A DNA stretch of 42,658 bases from Bacillus_CJ salitolerans (lineage in GTDB: Bacteria; Bacillota; Bacilli; Bacillales; SA4). The stretch is taken from positions 1-42,658 of the forward strand of contig NZ_JBHUEM010000016.1 of NCBI RefSeq assembly GCF_042680805.1, read 5' to 3'. The stretch's first letter is position 1; every line of letters begins with the position of its first letter. Made by a program: the position numbers and the translations under genes. Below, piece after piece: positions 8,381-16,984 of the stretch. Below the pieces are notes generated by a model. That model saw nothing but the letters and a program-made list of their open reading frames with translations. It searched no databases and was not told the origin of the DNA.

Positions 8381-8436
8381 TTTCATTCCACCCTCTCTCT
8401 TTATCATTTATATGGACAGTCCCTAGGAAGTATGTT

Positions 8437-8466
8437 TTGATTTCGTCTCTTCCTATCCTCTATAAT
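8437..8466 (+). promoter_or_regulatory. Candidate sigma-A promoter of dnaE
   Basis: TTGATT at 8437-8442 and TATAAT at 8461-8466 are separated by 18 bases, 35 bases before the dnaE ATG. Confidence 0.6.
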
Positions 8467-8501
8467 GAAAAAAAGATCTAGAAACAGAAGGTGGGGGAAA
8501 A

Positions 8502-11500
8502 ATGGATTTTGTTCACCTCCAAGTAAAGAGTGCTTATAGTTTATTATCAAGTACTTGTAAAATTGAGGATCTAGTAAGACGAGCTCATGAGCTAGGATTC
8601 ACCTCATTAGCTATTACAGATGAAAATGTGATGTATGGGGTTATTCCATTTTATAAAGAATGCGTATCAAAAGGAATTCGTCCCATTATCGGTTTGACTG
8701 TATCTGTGTTTGGGGATGACGCAACCGGCATCACATATCCTCTTATTCTACTTGCTAAAAACAAAGCGGGTTATCAAAACTTGATAAAGATTAGTAGTAC
8801 AGTCCAAACGAAAAGCCGAAATGGAATCTCAAAAAAATGGGTTGCTGCCTATAAAGAAGGGCTCATTGCTATTACTCCTGGGCGCGAGGGGGAGATTGAA
8901 CAATACATTCTTCAAGATGAAATGTCGCGTTCAATGGAAGTCGCAAAGTATTGGCAAGATGTATTCGGGTCTAATTTTTATCTGTCCCTACAAGATCATT
9001 CATTACTAGAAGAGAGAAAGATTACAAAAGAGCTAATACATATCAGTCATCAATTGGACATACCATTAGTGGTAACCAATGATGTTCACTATCTTCAAAA
9101 AGAAGACCACTTTGTTCATGAGTGTCTATTGGCCATAAAAAATGGTGTGAAATTAGCTGACGAAGAAACAATAACACTGTCAAAGCATGAGTATTTTCTA
9201 AAATCGAAAGAAGAGATGATAAACCTATTTACCGGCTATGAAGACGCACTGTCTAATTCCGCTAAAATAGCAACCAATTGCCATGTCGAATTTCAGTTCA
9301 AGGATAGGCATTTGCCAAAATACCCAGTTTCTGAAACGACAACCTCACACCAATTCTTGGAAGAATTATGCCTTTCTAACCTGAAAAATAGAGGGCTAGA
9401 TCGTTCACCTTATATTTCAAGACTTCAATATGAGTTAAAGATCATAAAAGAGATGGAGTTTAGTGATTACTTTTTAATCGTGTGGGATTTTATGAAATAT
9501 GCTCATGACCACAATATTCTCACTGGCCCTGGTCGTGGTTCAGCAGCAGGATCATTAGTAGCTTATGTACTTTCGATTACAAATGTGGATCCGATTAAGT
9601 ACAACTTACTATTCGAACGATTTTTAAATCCTGAACGCGTATCAATGCCCGATATCGATATTGATTTTCCAGACGACCGGCGTGATGAGGTCATTCAGTA
9701 TGTTCAGAAGAAATACGGGGGGCTTCATGTAGCGCAAATCATTACATTTGGAACATTATCAACAAAAGCTGTATTACGTGACGTCGGAAGAGTGTTGGGG
9801 ATACCTCCAAAGGAAGCTGATGCAATTGCTAAAAAGATACCAAGTCGACTTGGTATTACTTTATCCGAGGCCTATAGTGAATCAGATACGTTCAGGCAAC
9901 ATATTGAGCAATCATCGATTACAAAGAAACTATTTGAGGTAGCAAAAAAGTTAGAGGGTATACCTAGACATAGTTCCACGCATGCTGCAGGTATCATTAT
10001 AAGTGAAAAGCCACTAACAGATATGGTTCCTATTCAGGATGGGCAACAAGGAGTTTATTTAACTCAATACTCAATGGACTTATTAGAGGACATTGGTTTA
10101 TTAAAAATGGACTTTCTAGGACTCCGAAATTTAACGATTTTAGATCGAATATTAGAACGAATTCGCATTGATAAACGTGTTTCCCTTCAACTTGAGGACA
10201 TCCCACTTGATGATGAAAAAACTTTTGAACTACTAAGTAAAGGGGACACAACAGGGGTATTTCAGTTAGAGTCTTCAGGGATGAGAAGTGTACTGCAACG
10301 GTTAAAACCAACTCACTTTGAGGATATTGTAGCAGTTAATGCTTTATATAGGCCAGGTCCGATGGAAAATATCCCTGTGTATATAAAGAACAAAAGGCAA
10401 CCAGATAACATACAGTATCCGCATGAAGATTTAGTCGACATTTTAAAAAGCACAAACGGTGTGATTGTCTACCAAGAACAAATTATGCAAATTGCCGCAA
10501 AAATGGCAGGATTCTCACTTGGTAAAGCAGACTTATTAAGACGAGCCGTTAGTAAAAAACAGAAAGAAGTGTTAGATGCAGAACGGAAGAATTTTGTTGA
10601 GGGCTGTTTAAAAAAGGGATACGAAAAACAAACTGCCCATATCATATATGATTTGATTGTAAAATTTGCGAATTACGGCTTTAACCGAAGTCATGCTGTT
10701 GCATACAGCTTGATTGCTTATCAGTTAGCATACTTAAAAGCAAATTTCCCTCTTTATTTTATGACATCGTTATTAACAAGTGTCCTAGGTAATGAGGAAA
10801 AAATTGCCCAATACATCCGTGAAGCAAAAATGAAGGAGCTAACCGTTTTACCCCCTTCTATCAATAAAAGTACATATCCGTTTATGGTACAAGGGAATTC
10901 AATCCGCTTTAGTCTTGCTGCGATTAAAAATGTGGGTGCTCAAACAATTAAGAAAATTTTATATGTGCGAAAATCTGGACCGTTTCAGGATTTGTTTGAT
11001 TTTTGTGTTAGGACTGGTACAAATCGAAAAACAATGGAATCTTTACTATTTGCAGGTTGCTTTGACGAATTTGGAGAGGAACGGTCTACGTTATTAGCTA
11101 GTTTAGATGTGGCGATTGATTATGCGGAGCTTGTTAAACCTGATAAAGAAGGTCAGCTCGACTTTTCGTTTGAGGAGGAGCTTCTATTAAAACCTCAATA
11201 CGTAAGGGTTAGCCCTTTTAAGGAAGAAGAAAAACTCAGGTTTGAAATGGAGGCACTTGGTTTCTACTTGTCCAATCATCCTGTCTCTGCCTATAAAACA
11301 TACTGGGCTGATTTTATGCCCACACTGATATCAAAGGTTAAAGAGGAGTTTATTGGAAAAAAGTGCACCATTGTCGCACTTATTGGCAATGAACGAACCA
11401 TTCGGACAAAAAAAGGAGAGCAGATGTCCTTCTTAGTTTTAAGTGATCCGGGTGGAGAAATAGAAGGGACTGTTTTTCCAAGGGAATATAGGGAATATCA

Positions 11501-11855
11501 CCATCTGTTAACCGTTGGAAATGTCCTATTGTTAACAGGTAAAGCAGATCTACGTAATGGGGAAGTACAGTTTATCATTCAAACAGTAAAGAGTATGGAT
11601 GATTTAAAGGAAAAAAATCATAACAAGAAGTTGTTCTTAAAAATAGAGCAAGCATATGAAAACCAAGATACTTTATCTCAATTAAAGCAGTTATTCAAGC
11701 AGTTTCATGGAGATACTGAAGTTGTAGTCTATTATGAAGATTCACAGAAGACATTAAAATTACCAAAAGAATTAAAGATAAATCCTACAAATGAGTGCTT
11801 GAATAAGATTCAAGACGTGATAGGAAAGAAAAACGTCGTATTAAAAACTTTTTAA
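8502..11855 (+). CDS. dnaE: DNA polymerase III alpha subunit DnaE
   Basis: C-family replicative polymerase of 1117 residues (B. subtilis DnaE, about 1115). Order: N-terminal PHP domain (starting HLQVKSAYSLLSS), palm/catalytic region with GPGRGSAAG at residues 342-350 and the aspartate motif PDIDIDFPDD at 383-392, then HSSTHAAG, finger, tandem HhH (about 800-860) and a C-terminal OB fold (about 970-1060). It has no separate proofreading domain. In Firmicutes with PolC it extends RNA primers, mainly on the lagging strand, before handing over. The start is ATG behind GAAGGTGGGGG. Confidence 0.97.
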   Translation: MDFVHLQVKSAYSLLSSTCKIEDLVRRAHELGFTSLAITDENVMYGVIPFYKECVSKGIRPIIGLTVSVFGDDATGITYPLILLAKNKAGYQNLIKISSTVQTKSRNGISKKWVAAYKEGLIAITPGREGEIEQYILQDEMSRSMEVAKYWQDVFGSNFYLSLQDHSLLEERKITKELIHISHQLDIPLVVTNDVHYLQKEDHFVHECLLAIKNGVKLADEETITLSKHEYFLKSKEEMINLFTGYEDALSNSAKIATNCHVEFQFKDRHLPKYPVSETTTSHQFLEELCLSNLKNRGLDRSPYISRLQYELKIIKEMEFSDYFLIVWDFMKYAHDHNILTGPGRGSAAGSLVAYVLSITNVDPIKYNLLFERFLNPERVSMPDIDIDFPDDRRDEVIQYVQKKYGGLHVAQIITFGTLSTKAVLRDVGRVLGIPPKEADAIAKKIPSRLGITLSEAYSESDTFRQHIEQSSITKKLFEVAKKLEGIPRHSSTHAAGIIISEKPLTDMVPIQDGQQGVYLTQYSMDLLEDIGLLKMDFLGLRNLTILDRILERIRIDKRVSLQLEDIPLDDEKTFELLSKGDTTGVFQLESSGMRSVLQRLKPTHFEDIVAVNALYRPGPMENIPVYIKNKRQPDNIQYPHEDLVDILKSTNGVIVYQEQIMQIAAKMAGFSLGKADLLRRAVSKKQKEVLDAERKNFVEGCLKKGYEKQTAHIIYDLIVKFANYGFNRSHAVAYSLIAYQLAYLKANFPLYFMTSLLTSVLGNEEKIAQYIREAKMKELTVLPPSINKSTYPFMVQGNSIRFSLAAIKNVGAQTIKKILYVRKSGPFQDLFDFCVRTGTNRKTMESLLFAGCFDEFGEERSTLLASLDVAIDYAELVKPDKEGQLDFSFEEELLLKPQYVRVSPFKEEEKLRFEMEALGFYLSNHPVSAYKTYWADFMPTLISKVKEEFIGKKCTIVALIGNERTIRTKKGEQMSFLVLSDPGGEIEGTVFPREYREYHHLLTVGNVLLLTGKADLRNGEVQFIIQTVKSMDDLKEKNHNKKLFLKIEQAYENQDTLSQLKQLFKQFHGDTEVVVYYEDSQKTLKLPKELKINPTNECLNKIQDVIGKKNVVLKTF

Positions 11856-11858
11856 TCC

Positions 11859-11886
11859 TTTACATATGGCGGAATTTTGTTATATT
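11859..11886 (+). promoter_or_regulatory. Candidate promoter of the malic enzyme operon
   Basis: TTTACA at 11859-11864 and TATATT at 11881-11886 with 16 bases between. The -35 box directly follows the dnaE stop codon. Confidence 0.6.
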
Positions 11887-11900
11887 GTTAAATAGTCAGT

Positions 11901-11913
11901 GTGGTCAGACCAC
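11901..11913. promoter_or_regulatory. GntR/FadR-type palindromic operator
   Basis: GTGGTCAGACCAC is a 13-bp palindrome (six pairs around one centre) of the TGGTC-N-GACCA form known for E. coli FadR. It starts 14 bases after the -10 box, so a bound repressor would cover the start of transcription. A second, wider inverted repeat surrounds it (GTCAGT at 11895-11900, ACTGAC at 11922-11927). The third gene along is a GntR regulator, the likely ligand. Confidence 0.6.
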
Positions 11914-11953
11914 TTTGATCAACTGACGATACACAAGGAGAGTGAACTGTTTT

Positions 11954-13195
11954 ATGTCTACACTAAAAGAAGAAGCACTACATATTCATCGAATTAATCA
12001 AGGGAAACTAGAATCCAAATCAAAAGTACAAGTACGAAATGCATATGATTTAAGTTTAGCTTATTCACCTGGTGTTGCTGAACCATGTAAGGCAATCTAT
12101 GACGATAAAAATAAAGTATATGAATATACAATGAAAGGTAACATGGTCGCAGTAGTATCAGACGGTACGGCTGTGTTAGGACTAGGTAACATTGGCCCAG
12201 AGGCTGCCATGCCAGTAATGGAAGGAAAAGCTGTCTTGTTCAAGAGTTTTGCTGGTGTTGATGCATTCCCAATTTGTTTAAATACAACGGATGTTGAGAA
12301 AATCATTGAAACAGTAAAATTACTGGAACCAACCTTCGGCGGTGTTAATTTAGAAGATATTGCTGCACCTAACTGCTTTGTTATAGAAGAAAGACTAAAA
12401 AAAGAAACGAATATCCCTATCTTCCATGATGATCAACATGGAACAGCCATCGTAACCGTAGCAGGACTTGTTAATGCCCTTAAGCTTGTGGGCAAGTCAA
12501 TGTCAGAAATTAAAGTTGTAGCAAACGGTGCTGGTGCAGCTGGTATAGCGATTATAAAACTATTATACCGATACGGCGTTAGAGATATTATTATGTGTGA
12601 CTCTAAAGGTGCCATTTATGATGGTAGACCTTATGGAATGAATAGTGTAAAACAAGAGGTTGCTGAATATACAAATAGAGACAAAGTGGAAGGAACATTA
12701 GCAGATGTTATGAAGGATGCTGATGTGTTTATTGGAGTCTCTGTTGAGGGTGCCTTAACGAAAGAAATGATCCGTGAAATGAACGAAGACCCAATAATTT
12801 TTGCAATGGCAAATCCAAATCCAGAAATTATGCCTGAGGATGCAAAAGAAGCTGGTGCAAGGGTAATTGGAACAGGACGTTCCGATTTCCCTAACCAAGT
12901 AAACAACGTTCTTGCATTTCCAGGTATATTCAGAGGGGCTCTAGACGTTAGAGCAACCCATATAAATGAAAAAATGAAAATCGCTGCTGTTGAAGCAATT
13001 GCAAGTCTTATCTCAGAAGCTGAATTAACAGCAGATTATGTTATTCCAGCACCATTCGATCCACGGGTTGCTCCTGCAGTTGCAGCTGCAGTTGCGCAGG
13101 CTGCAATGGAAACGGGTGTCGCAAGAATACAAGTAGAACCTAATGAAGTGGCAGAGAAAACTCGAAGGTTAGCCATCATTGGAAAAAGTGAGTGA
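11954..13195 (+). CDS. ytsJ: NADP-dependent malic enzyme YtsJ
   Basis: Malic enzyme of 413 residues (B. subtilis YtsJ, 410): oxidative decarboxylation of malate to pyruvate, giving NADPH. Motifs seen are SLAYSPGVAEPC near residue 33, the catalytic/metal region NLEDIAAPNCF with FHDDQHGTA, and the dinucleotide loop GAGAAG near residue 193. The frame is open to a GTG at 11942, but that sits one base after AAGGAG; the family start MSTLKEEALH at ATG 11954 is used, although its 13-base gap from AAGGAG is long. It leads an apparent operon with the GntR regulator (9-base gap) and accDA. Confidence 0.95.
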   Translation: MSTLKEEALHIHRINQGKLESKSKVQVRNAYDLSLAYSPGVAEPCKAIYDDKNKVYEYTMKGNMVAVVSDGTAVLGLGNIGPEAAMPVMEGKAVLFKSFAGVDAFPICLNTTDVEKIIETVKLLEPTFGGVNLEDIAAPNCFVIEERLKKETNIPIFHDDQHGTAIVTVAGLVNALKLVGKSMSEIKVVANGAGAAGIAIIKLLYRYGVRDIIMCDSKGAIYDGRPYGMNSVKQEVAEYTNRDKVEGTLADVMKDADVFIGVSVEGALTKEMIREMNEDPIIFAMANPNPEIMPEDAKEAGARVIGTGRSDFPNQVNNVLAFPGIFRGALDVRATHINEKMKIAAVEAIASLISEAELTADYVIPAPFDPRVAPAVAAAVAQAAMETGVARIQVEPNEVAEKTRRLAIIGKSE

Positions 13196-13204
13196 TTAGT
13201 AGCT

Positions 13205-13813
13205 GTGTCAATCCCACAGTCGAAGGTGTACATTGAGACTATTAAGGAAATTCATAAAATAATTGCAGAGGATTCCCTTCAGCCTGGAGATAAGATTCCT
13301 TCTGAACGAGAGCTGTCTGATCGATTAAAGGTTGGCCGATCTTCACTTAGAGAAGCCCTTAGAGCTCTTGAGCTTCTTGGTCTTATTGAAACACGAAGAG
13401 GTGAAGGAACGTTTGTAAAGGATTTTGGTGGTCATCATTTGGTGGAATTAATCGGTAATTTTATTCTGCAAAATGAAAAAGCTAAAAGTGATTTAATTGA
13501 AACAAAAAGCATTCTAGAAGAGCAAGCGATTCTCCTAGCTTGTACTAGAATTGAGGAACGGTTCTTGGAACAATTAAATGCTTTGATCAAGCAAAGGGAT
13601 CAAAGCTTTCAACATGAATTTATGAAAACGATAGTTCTGTCTACTGGAAATAGACTTCTCTTAAAAATATGGGCCCTTCTAGCTCAATATACTGCTCCTA
13701 TCATAGAGGAACAGGAGGTTCGTGATTTTTCGCTATATGAACAGCTTATAGCTCAAATTGATGAAGGCAAGGCTGATGGAGCAATCCAAATGTATCGAAA
13801 ATTAGAATCGTAA
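13205..13813 (+). CDS. FadR-type GntR transcriptional regulator
   Basis: Protein of 202 residues. The N-terminal winged helix (about 5-73) is a clear GntR domain, with PGDKIPSERELSDRL and a recognition helix VGRSSLREALRALELLGL, followed by the wing ETRRGEGTF. The C-terminal ligand domain is alpha-helical and short (about 125 residues), so it may be a reduced FCD domain. Start GTG has only a weak ribosome site. Being between malic enzyme and acetyl-CoA carboxylase genes, with a FadR-like palindrome at the operon promoter, it probably controls these genes and responds to an acyl-CoA or a carboxylate; the ligand is inferred, not seen. B. subtilis lacks a gene at this spot as far as I recall. Confidence 0.85.
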   Translation: MSIPQSKVYIETIKEIHKIIAEDSLQPGDKIPSERELSDRLKVGRSSLREALRALELLGLIETRRGEGTFVKDFGGHHLVELIGNFILQNEKAKSDLIETKSILEEQAILLACTRIEERFLEQLNALIKQRDQSFQHEFMKTIVLSTGNRLLLKIWALLAQYTAPIIEEQEVRDFSLYEQLIAQIDEGKADGAIQMYRKLES

Positions 13814-13952
13814 ATTATTTGTCGAATGCATGACGACAATCTTTTACAACATCTTGCATTCATTTTCAGTAAAGTATAAGGACAAAGGGCACTTTTGATA
13901 GAAAAGTAGCCTATTTAAAAATAGACTCTCTAAAGAGCTGGGAGGTTCAACA

Positions 13953-14816
13953 TTGATAAAAGATTTGTTCACGAAGAAGAAGAAATACGCCACAATTCCA
14001 TCTGAACAAAACAGGCAGGATGTTCCTGAAGGAATTATGTCCAAGTGTCCGAATTGTAAAAAAATCATGTATACTAAAGAACTAATTAAAAATTTAAGGG
14101 TATGTATGAACTGTGACTACCACTACTCAATGACAGCTTTTGAGAGAGTTGAAAGCTTATTAGATGAAGGTACTTTTAGTGAAATTGACAAAGATATGAT
14201 TTCTGAAAATCCACTAGGTTTTCCAGATTATTTAGAGAAGTTAGCTAAAGATCGAGAAAAAACAGGCTTAAACGAAGCTGTTTTAACGGGAGAAGGCAAG
14301 ATTGATGGTCACCCAGTGGTCATTGCTATCATGGATTCTACTTTCCGAATGGCAAGCATGGGCTCTGCAGTTGGTGAAAAGATTGCTAGAGCAGTTGAGC
14401 ATGCCATGGAATTAAAAGTACCTTTTATTGTATTCACTGCATCTGGTGGTGCAAGAATGCAAGAGGGTGTTCTGAGTTTAATGCAAATGGCGAAGATTAG
14501 TGCAGTTCTAAAGAAGTTTAGTAATGAAGGGTTGCTTTATATTTCAATTATGACTCACCCTACAACTGGAGGGGTAACAGCAAGCTTTGCCTCAGTTGGT
14601 GACTATAATTTTGCAGAACCGGGTGCGTTAATTGGTTTTGCAGGGAGACGAATTATTGAACAGACGATACGAGAAGATTTACCTGAGGATTTCCAAACAG
14701 CTGAATTCTTACTAAAGCATGGTCAGCTTGATAGCGTTATTCATCGTGCCGAAATGAGAGAAACGTTAAGTAATATACTAGAAATTCATAGGCCGGGAGG
14801 GAAACTAGAGTGTTAG
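13953..14816 (+). CDS. accD: Acetyl-CoA carboxylase carboxyltransferase subunit beta
   Basis: Protein of 287 residues. It carries the N-terminal zinc ribbon (C32, C35, C51, C54) and the crotonase-fold carboxyltransferase core (SGGARMQEG, THPTTGGV, GALIGFAGRR). Together with AccA it moves the carboxyl group from biotin carboxyl carrier protein to acetyl-CoA, making malonyl-CoA for fatty acids. The start is TTG six bases after GGAGGT (13941-13946). The last codons overlap accA. The 139-base gap after the regulator gene could hold an extra promoter (TTGATA near 13894), but I see no strong one. Confidence 0.96.
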   Translation: MIKDLFTKKKKYATIPSEQNRQDVPEGIMSKCPNCKKIMYTKELIKNLRVCMNCDYHYSMTAFERVESLLDEGTFSEIDKDMISENPLGFPDYLEKLAKDREKTGLNEAVLTGEGKIDGHPVVIAIMDSTFRMASMGSAVGEKIARAVEHAMELKVPFIVFTASGGARMQEGVLSLMQMAKISAVLKKFSNEGLLYISIMTHPTTGGVTASFASVGDYNFAEPGALIGFAGRRIIEQTIREDLPEDFQTAEFLLKHGQLDSVIHRAEMRETLSNILEIHRPGGKLEC

Positions 14817-15787
14817 GAGAATTAGAATTTGAACGACCGGTGAACGAGCTAAAAAAGAAAATTGCAGAGTTAAAAGAATTTACAAAGCACGCGGATGTTG
14901 ATTTATCTAGTGAAATTGATAAGCTGGAAAAAAGATTAGAAAAACTAGAATCAGAAGTATATACAAATTTAAGACCATGGGATCGTGTACAAATTGCTAG
15001 ACATCCTGAGAGGCCAACAACACTAGATTATATCAAATACTTGTTTACAGGATTCTTTGAGTGTCATGGTGATCGTTACTACGGGGATGATCAAGCAATT
15101 GTCTCTGGTATTGCTAAGTACCATGGTTTGCCTGTTACTGTCATTGGACATCAACGCGGGAAGGATACAAAGGAGAATCTTCGCCGTAATTTCGGTATGC
15201 CTCACCCAGAGGGATATCGTAAAGCACTCCGTCTTATGAAGCAGGCAGAGAAATTTAATCGTCCGATTATTTGTTTCTTAGATACTAAAGGCGCTTTTCC
15301 TGGAAAGACAGCTGAAGAAAGAGGACAGGGGGAAGCTATTGCAAAGAACTTATTTGAAATGGCTGGTCTTTCTGTACCGATCATTTGTATCGTAATTGGA
15401 GAAGGAGCAAGTGGGGGTGCATTAGCGATTGGCGTAGGAAACCACGTGTTCATGCTAGAAAACTCATGGTATTCAGTTATCTCGCCTGAAGGTGCAGCAG
15501 CTCTATTATGGAAAGATGCTGGTCTAGCAAAAAAAGCAGCTGAAACGATGAAAATTACTGCTCCAGACTTAAAGGAGTTAGGTGTTATTGATGATATCAT
15601 TCCAGAAGTAAAAGGCGGTGCTCACCGTGATGTAGTTGAGCAGGCCAACTTGGTTGATCAATACCTCTTAAAATCCTTGAAGGAATTAATTCAGTATGAA
15701 AAAGACGAGCTAATCGAGCATCGTTTTGAAAAATATAAAAATATCGGACAATTTACATTTGTAAACGATACCATTAGTGTAAAGTAA
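14810..15787 (+). CDS. accA: Acetyl-CoA carboxylase carboxyltransferase subunit alpha
   Basis: Protein of 325 residues, same length as B. subtilis AccA. It has an N-terminal coiled coil (about 5-50), then the carboxyltransferase core with HGDRYYGDD, GHQRGKDTKEN, NFGMPHPEGYRKA, DTKGAFPG and GEGASGGALAIGVGN. It forms the A2B2 carboxyltransferase with AccD. The start is GTG, eight bases after GGGAGG and 7 bases inside accD (4-codon overlap in another frame), so translation is coupled, as expected for equal subunit amounts. A terminator follows. Confidence 0.96.
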   Translation: MLGELEFERPVNELKKKIAELKEFTKHADVDLSSEIDKLEKRLEKLESEVYTNLRPWDRVQIARHPERPTTLDYIKYLFTGFFECHGDRYYGDDQAIVSGIAKYHGLPVTVIGHQRGKDTKENLRRNFGMPHPEGYRKALRLMKQAEKFNRPIICFLDTKGAFPGKTAEERGQGEAIAKNLFEMAGLSVPIICIVIGEGASGGALAIGVGNHVFMLENSWYSVISPEGAAALLWKDAGLAKKAAETMKITAPDLKELGVIDDIIPEVKGGAHRDVVEQANLVDQYLLKSLKELIQYEKDELIEHRFEKYKNIGQFTFVNDTISVK

Positions 15788-15791
15788 GGAT

Positions 15792-15834
15792 ACGTGCATC
15801 TAAGAGTGACCTCTGAGATGCACGTTTTGCTTTT
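15792..15834 (+). terminator. Terminator after accA
   Basis: A 10-bp stem (15792-15801 with 15816-15825) followed by a T-rich tract interrupted by GC. It may be partial, letting some transcription into pfkA. Confidence 0.7.
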
Positions 15835-15983
15835 CATATGTATTGTTTTCACTATTCCTTCATGTTATTTTAAATACGATGGAATGAGTATAAAACCACT
15901 TCCACATACTATACATATGTGTTTTTTTACATACTGATTAAAATAAATTTAAGTTCGTTATGATCATATTGAGAGGTGAAACG

Positions 15984-16943
15984 ATGAAAAAAATAGGTGT
16001 TCTAACAAGTGGAGGGGACTCTCCAGGTATGAATGCAGCCGTTCGTGCTGTAGTAAGAAAGGCAATTTTTCATAACATCGAAGTATATGGAATCTATCAA
16101 GGTTATACAGGTTTGATGACAGGACAAATCAAAAAATTAGAGCTTGGTTCCGTCGGTGATATTATTCACCGTGGTGGGACATTTCTTTACTCTGCAAGGT
16201 CAGAAGAGTTTAAGACGATTGAGGGGCAGAAAAAAGGAATTGAGCAACTGAATAAACATGGCATTGAAGGAATTGTTGTTATCGGAGGAGATGGTTCGTA
16301 TCGGGGTGCTGAAAAGCTTACAGAACATGGTTTTCCATGTGTCGGTGTACCAGGTACCATTGATAACGATATTCCAGGTACTGACTTTACGATTGGTTTT
16401 GATACAGCATTAAATACGGTTATCGATGCCATTGATAAAATTCGAGACACGGCAACCTCACATGAACGTACATATATAATAGAGGTAATGGGTCGGCATG
16501 CAGGTGATATTGCACTTTGGGCTGGACTTGCAGGTGGGGCAGAAACAATCTTAATCCCCGAGGCAAATTTTGATATGAATGATATTACCGCAAGATTAAC
16601 TAGAGGACATGAACGTGGTAAGCGTCATAGTATTATTGTTGTGGCAGAAGGAGTTGGAAGTGGTGTTGAGATTGGAAAGCAAATTCAAGAATCAACAGGC
16701 TTTGAAACTCGCGTAAGTGTTCTTGGACACATACAACGTGGAGGCTCTCCGACTGCATTTGATCGAGTTCTTGCTAGTCGCCTAGGTGCTAGGGCGGTTG
16801 AACTGTTATTAGAAGGAAAGAAAGGCCGAGCTGTTGGAATTAAAAGTAATCAACTTGTTGACTTCTCAATCTCGGAAGCACTCTCCCAAACGCACACGGT
16901 TGATTTAAGTATGTATAAGCTTTCCACAGAATTATCCATATAA
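15984..16943 (+). CDS. pfkA: ATP-dependent 6-phosphofructokinase
   Basis: Protein of 319 residues, the usual length for Bacillus PfkA: fructose 6-phosphate to fructose 1,6-bisphosphate in glycolysis. It shows the ATP loop TSGGDSPGMNAA, GGDGS at 101-105, the catalytic motif T125-I-D127-N-D and the substrate motif GHIQRGGSPTA. The longer in-frame ATG at 15960 has no ribosome site; ATG 15984 follows GAGAGGTG. It is 41 bases before pyk, so the two are probably cotranscribed as in other Bacillus. Confidence 0.97.
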   Translation: MKKIGVLTSGGDSPGMNAAVRAVVRKAIFHNIEVYGIYQGYTGLMTGQIKKLELGSVGDIIHRGGTFLYSARSEEFKTIEGQKKGIEQLNKHGIEGIVVIGGDGSYRGAEKLTEHGFPCVGVPGTIDNDIPGTDFTIGFDTALNTVIDAIDKIRDTATSHERTYIIEVMGRHAGDIALWAGLAGGAETILIPEANFDMNDITARLTRGHERGKRHSIIVVAEGVGSGVEIGKQIQESTGFETRVSVLGHIQRGGSPTAFDRVLASRLGARAVELLLEGKKGRAVGIKSNQLVDFSISEALSQTHTVDLSMYKLSTELSI

Positions 16944-16984
16944 CAATATTCATGATATTAATTTGATTAAAGGAAGTGTAATGA

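Noticed and set aside
8409..8470. Sigma-E promoter for ytrH on the minus strand
   Set aside because: A CATACTT-like -10 exists, but the nearest ATA-type -35 is spaced too far for sigma-E; not strong enough to list.
11887..11953. Leader riboswitch or T-box before ytsJ
   Set aside because: The leader is only about 60 nt and the paired bases form a DNA palindrome next to the promoter, better explained as an operator.
15202..15600. Long antisense frame of 132 codons inside accA
   Set aside because: It is a shadow of the accA codons; no ribosome site or protein features. The same holds for antisense frames in pyk, icd, hflK and ytaF.
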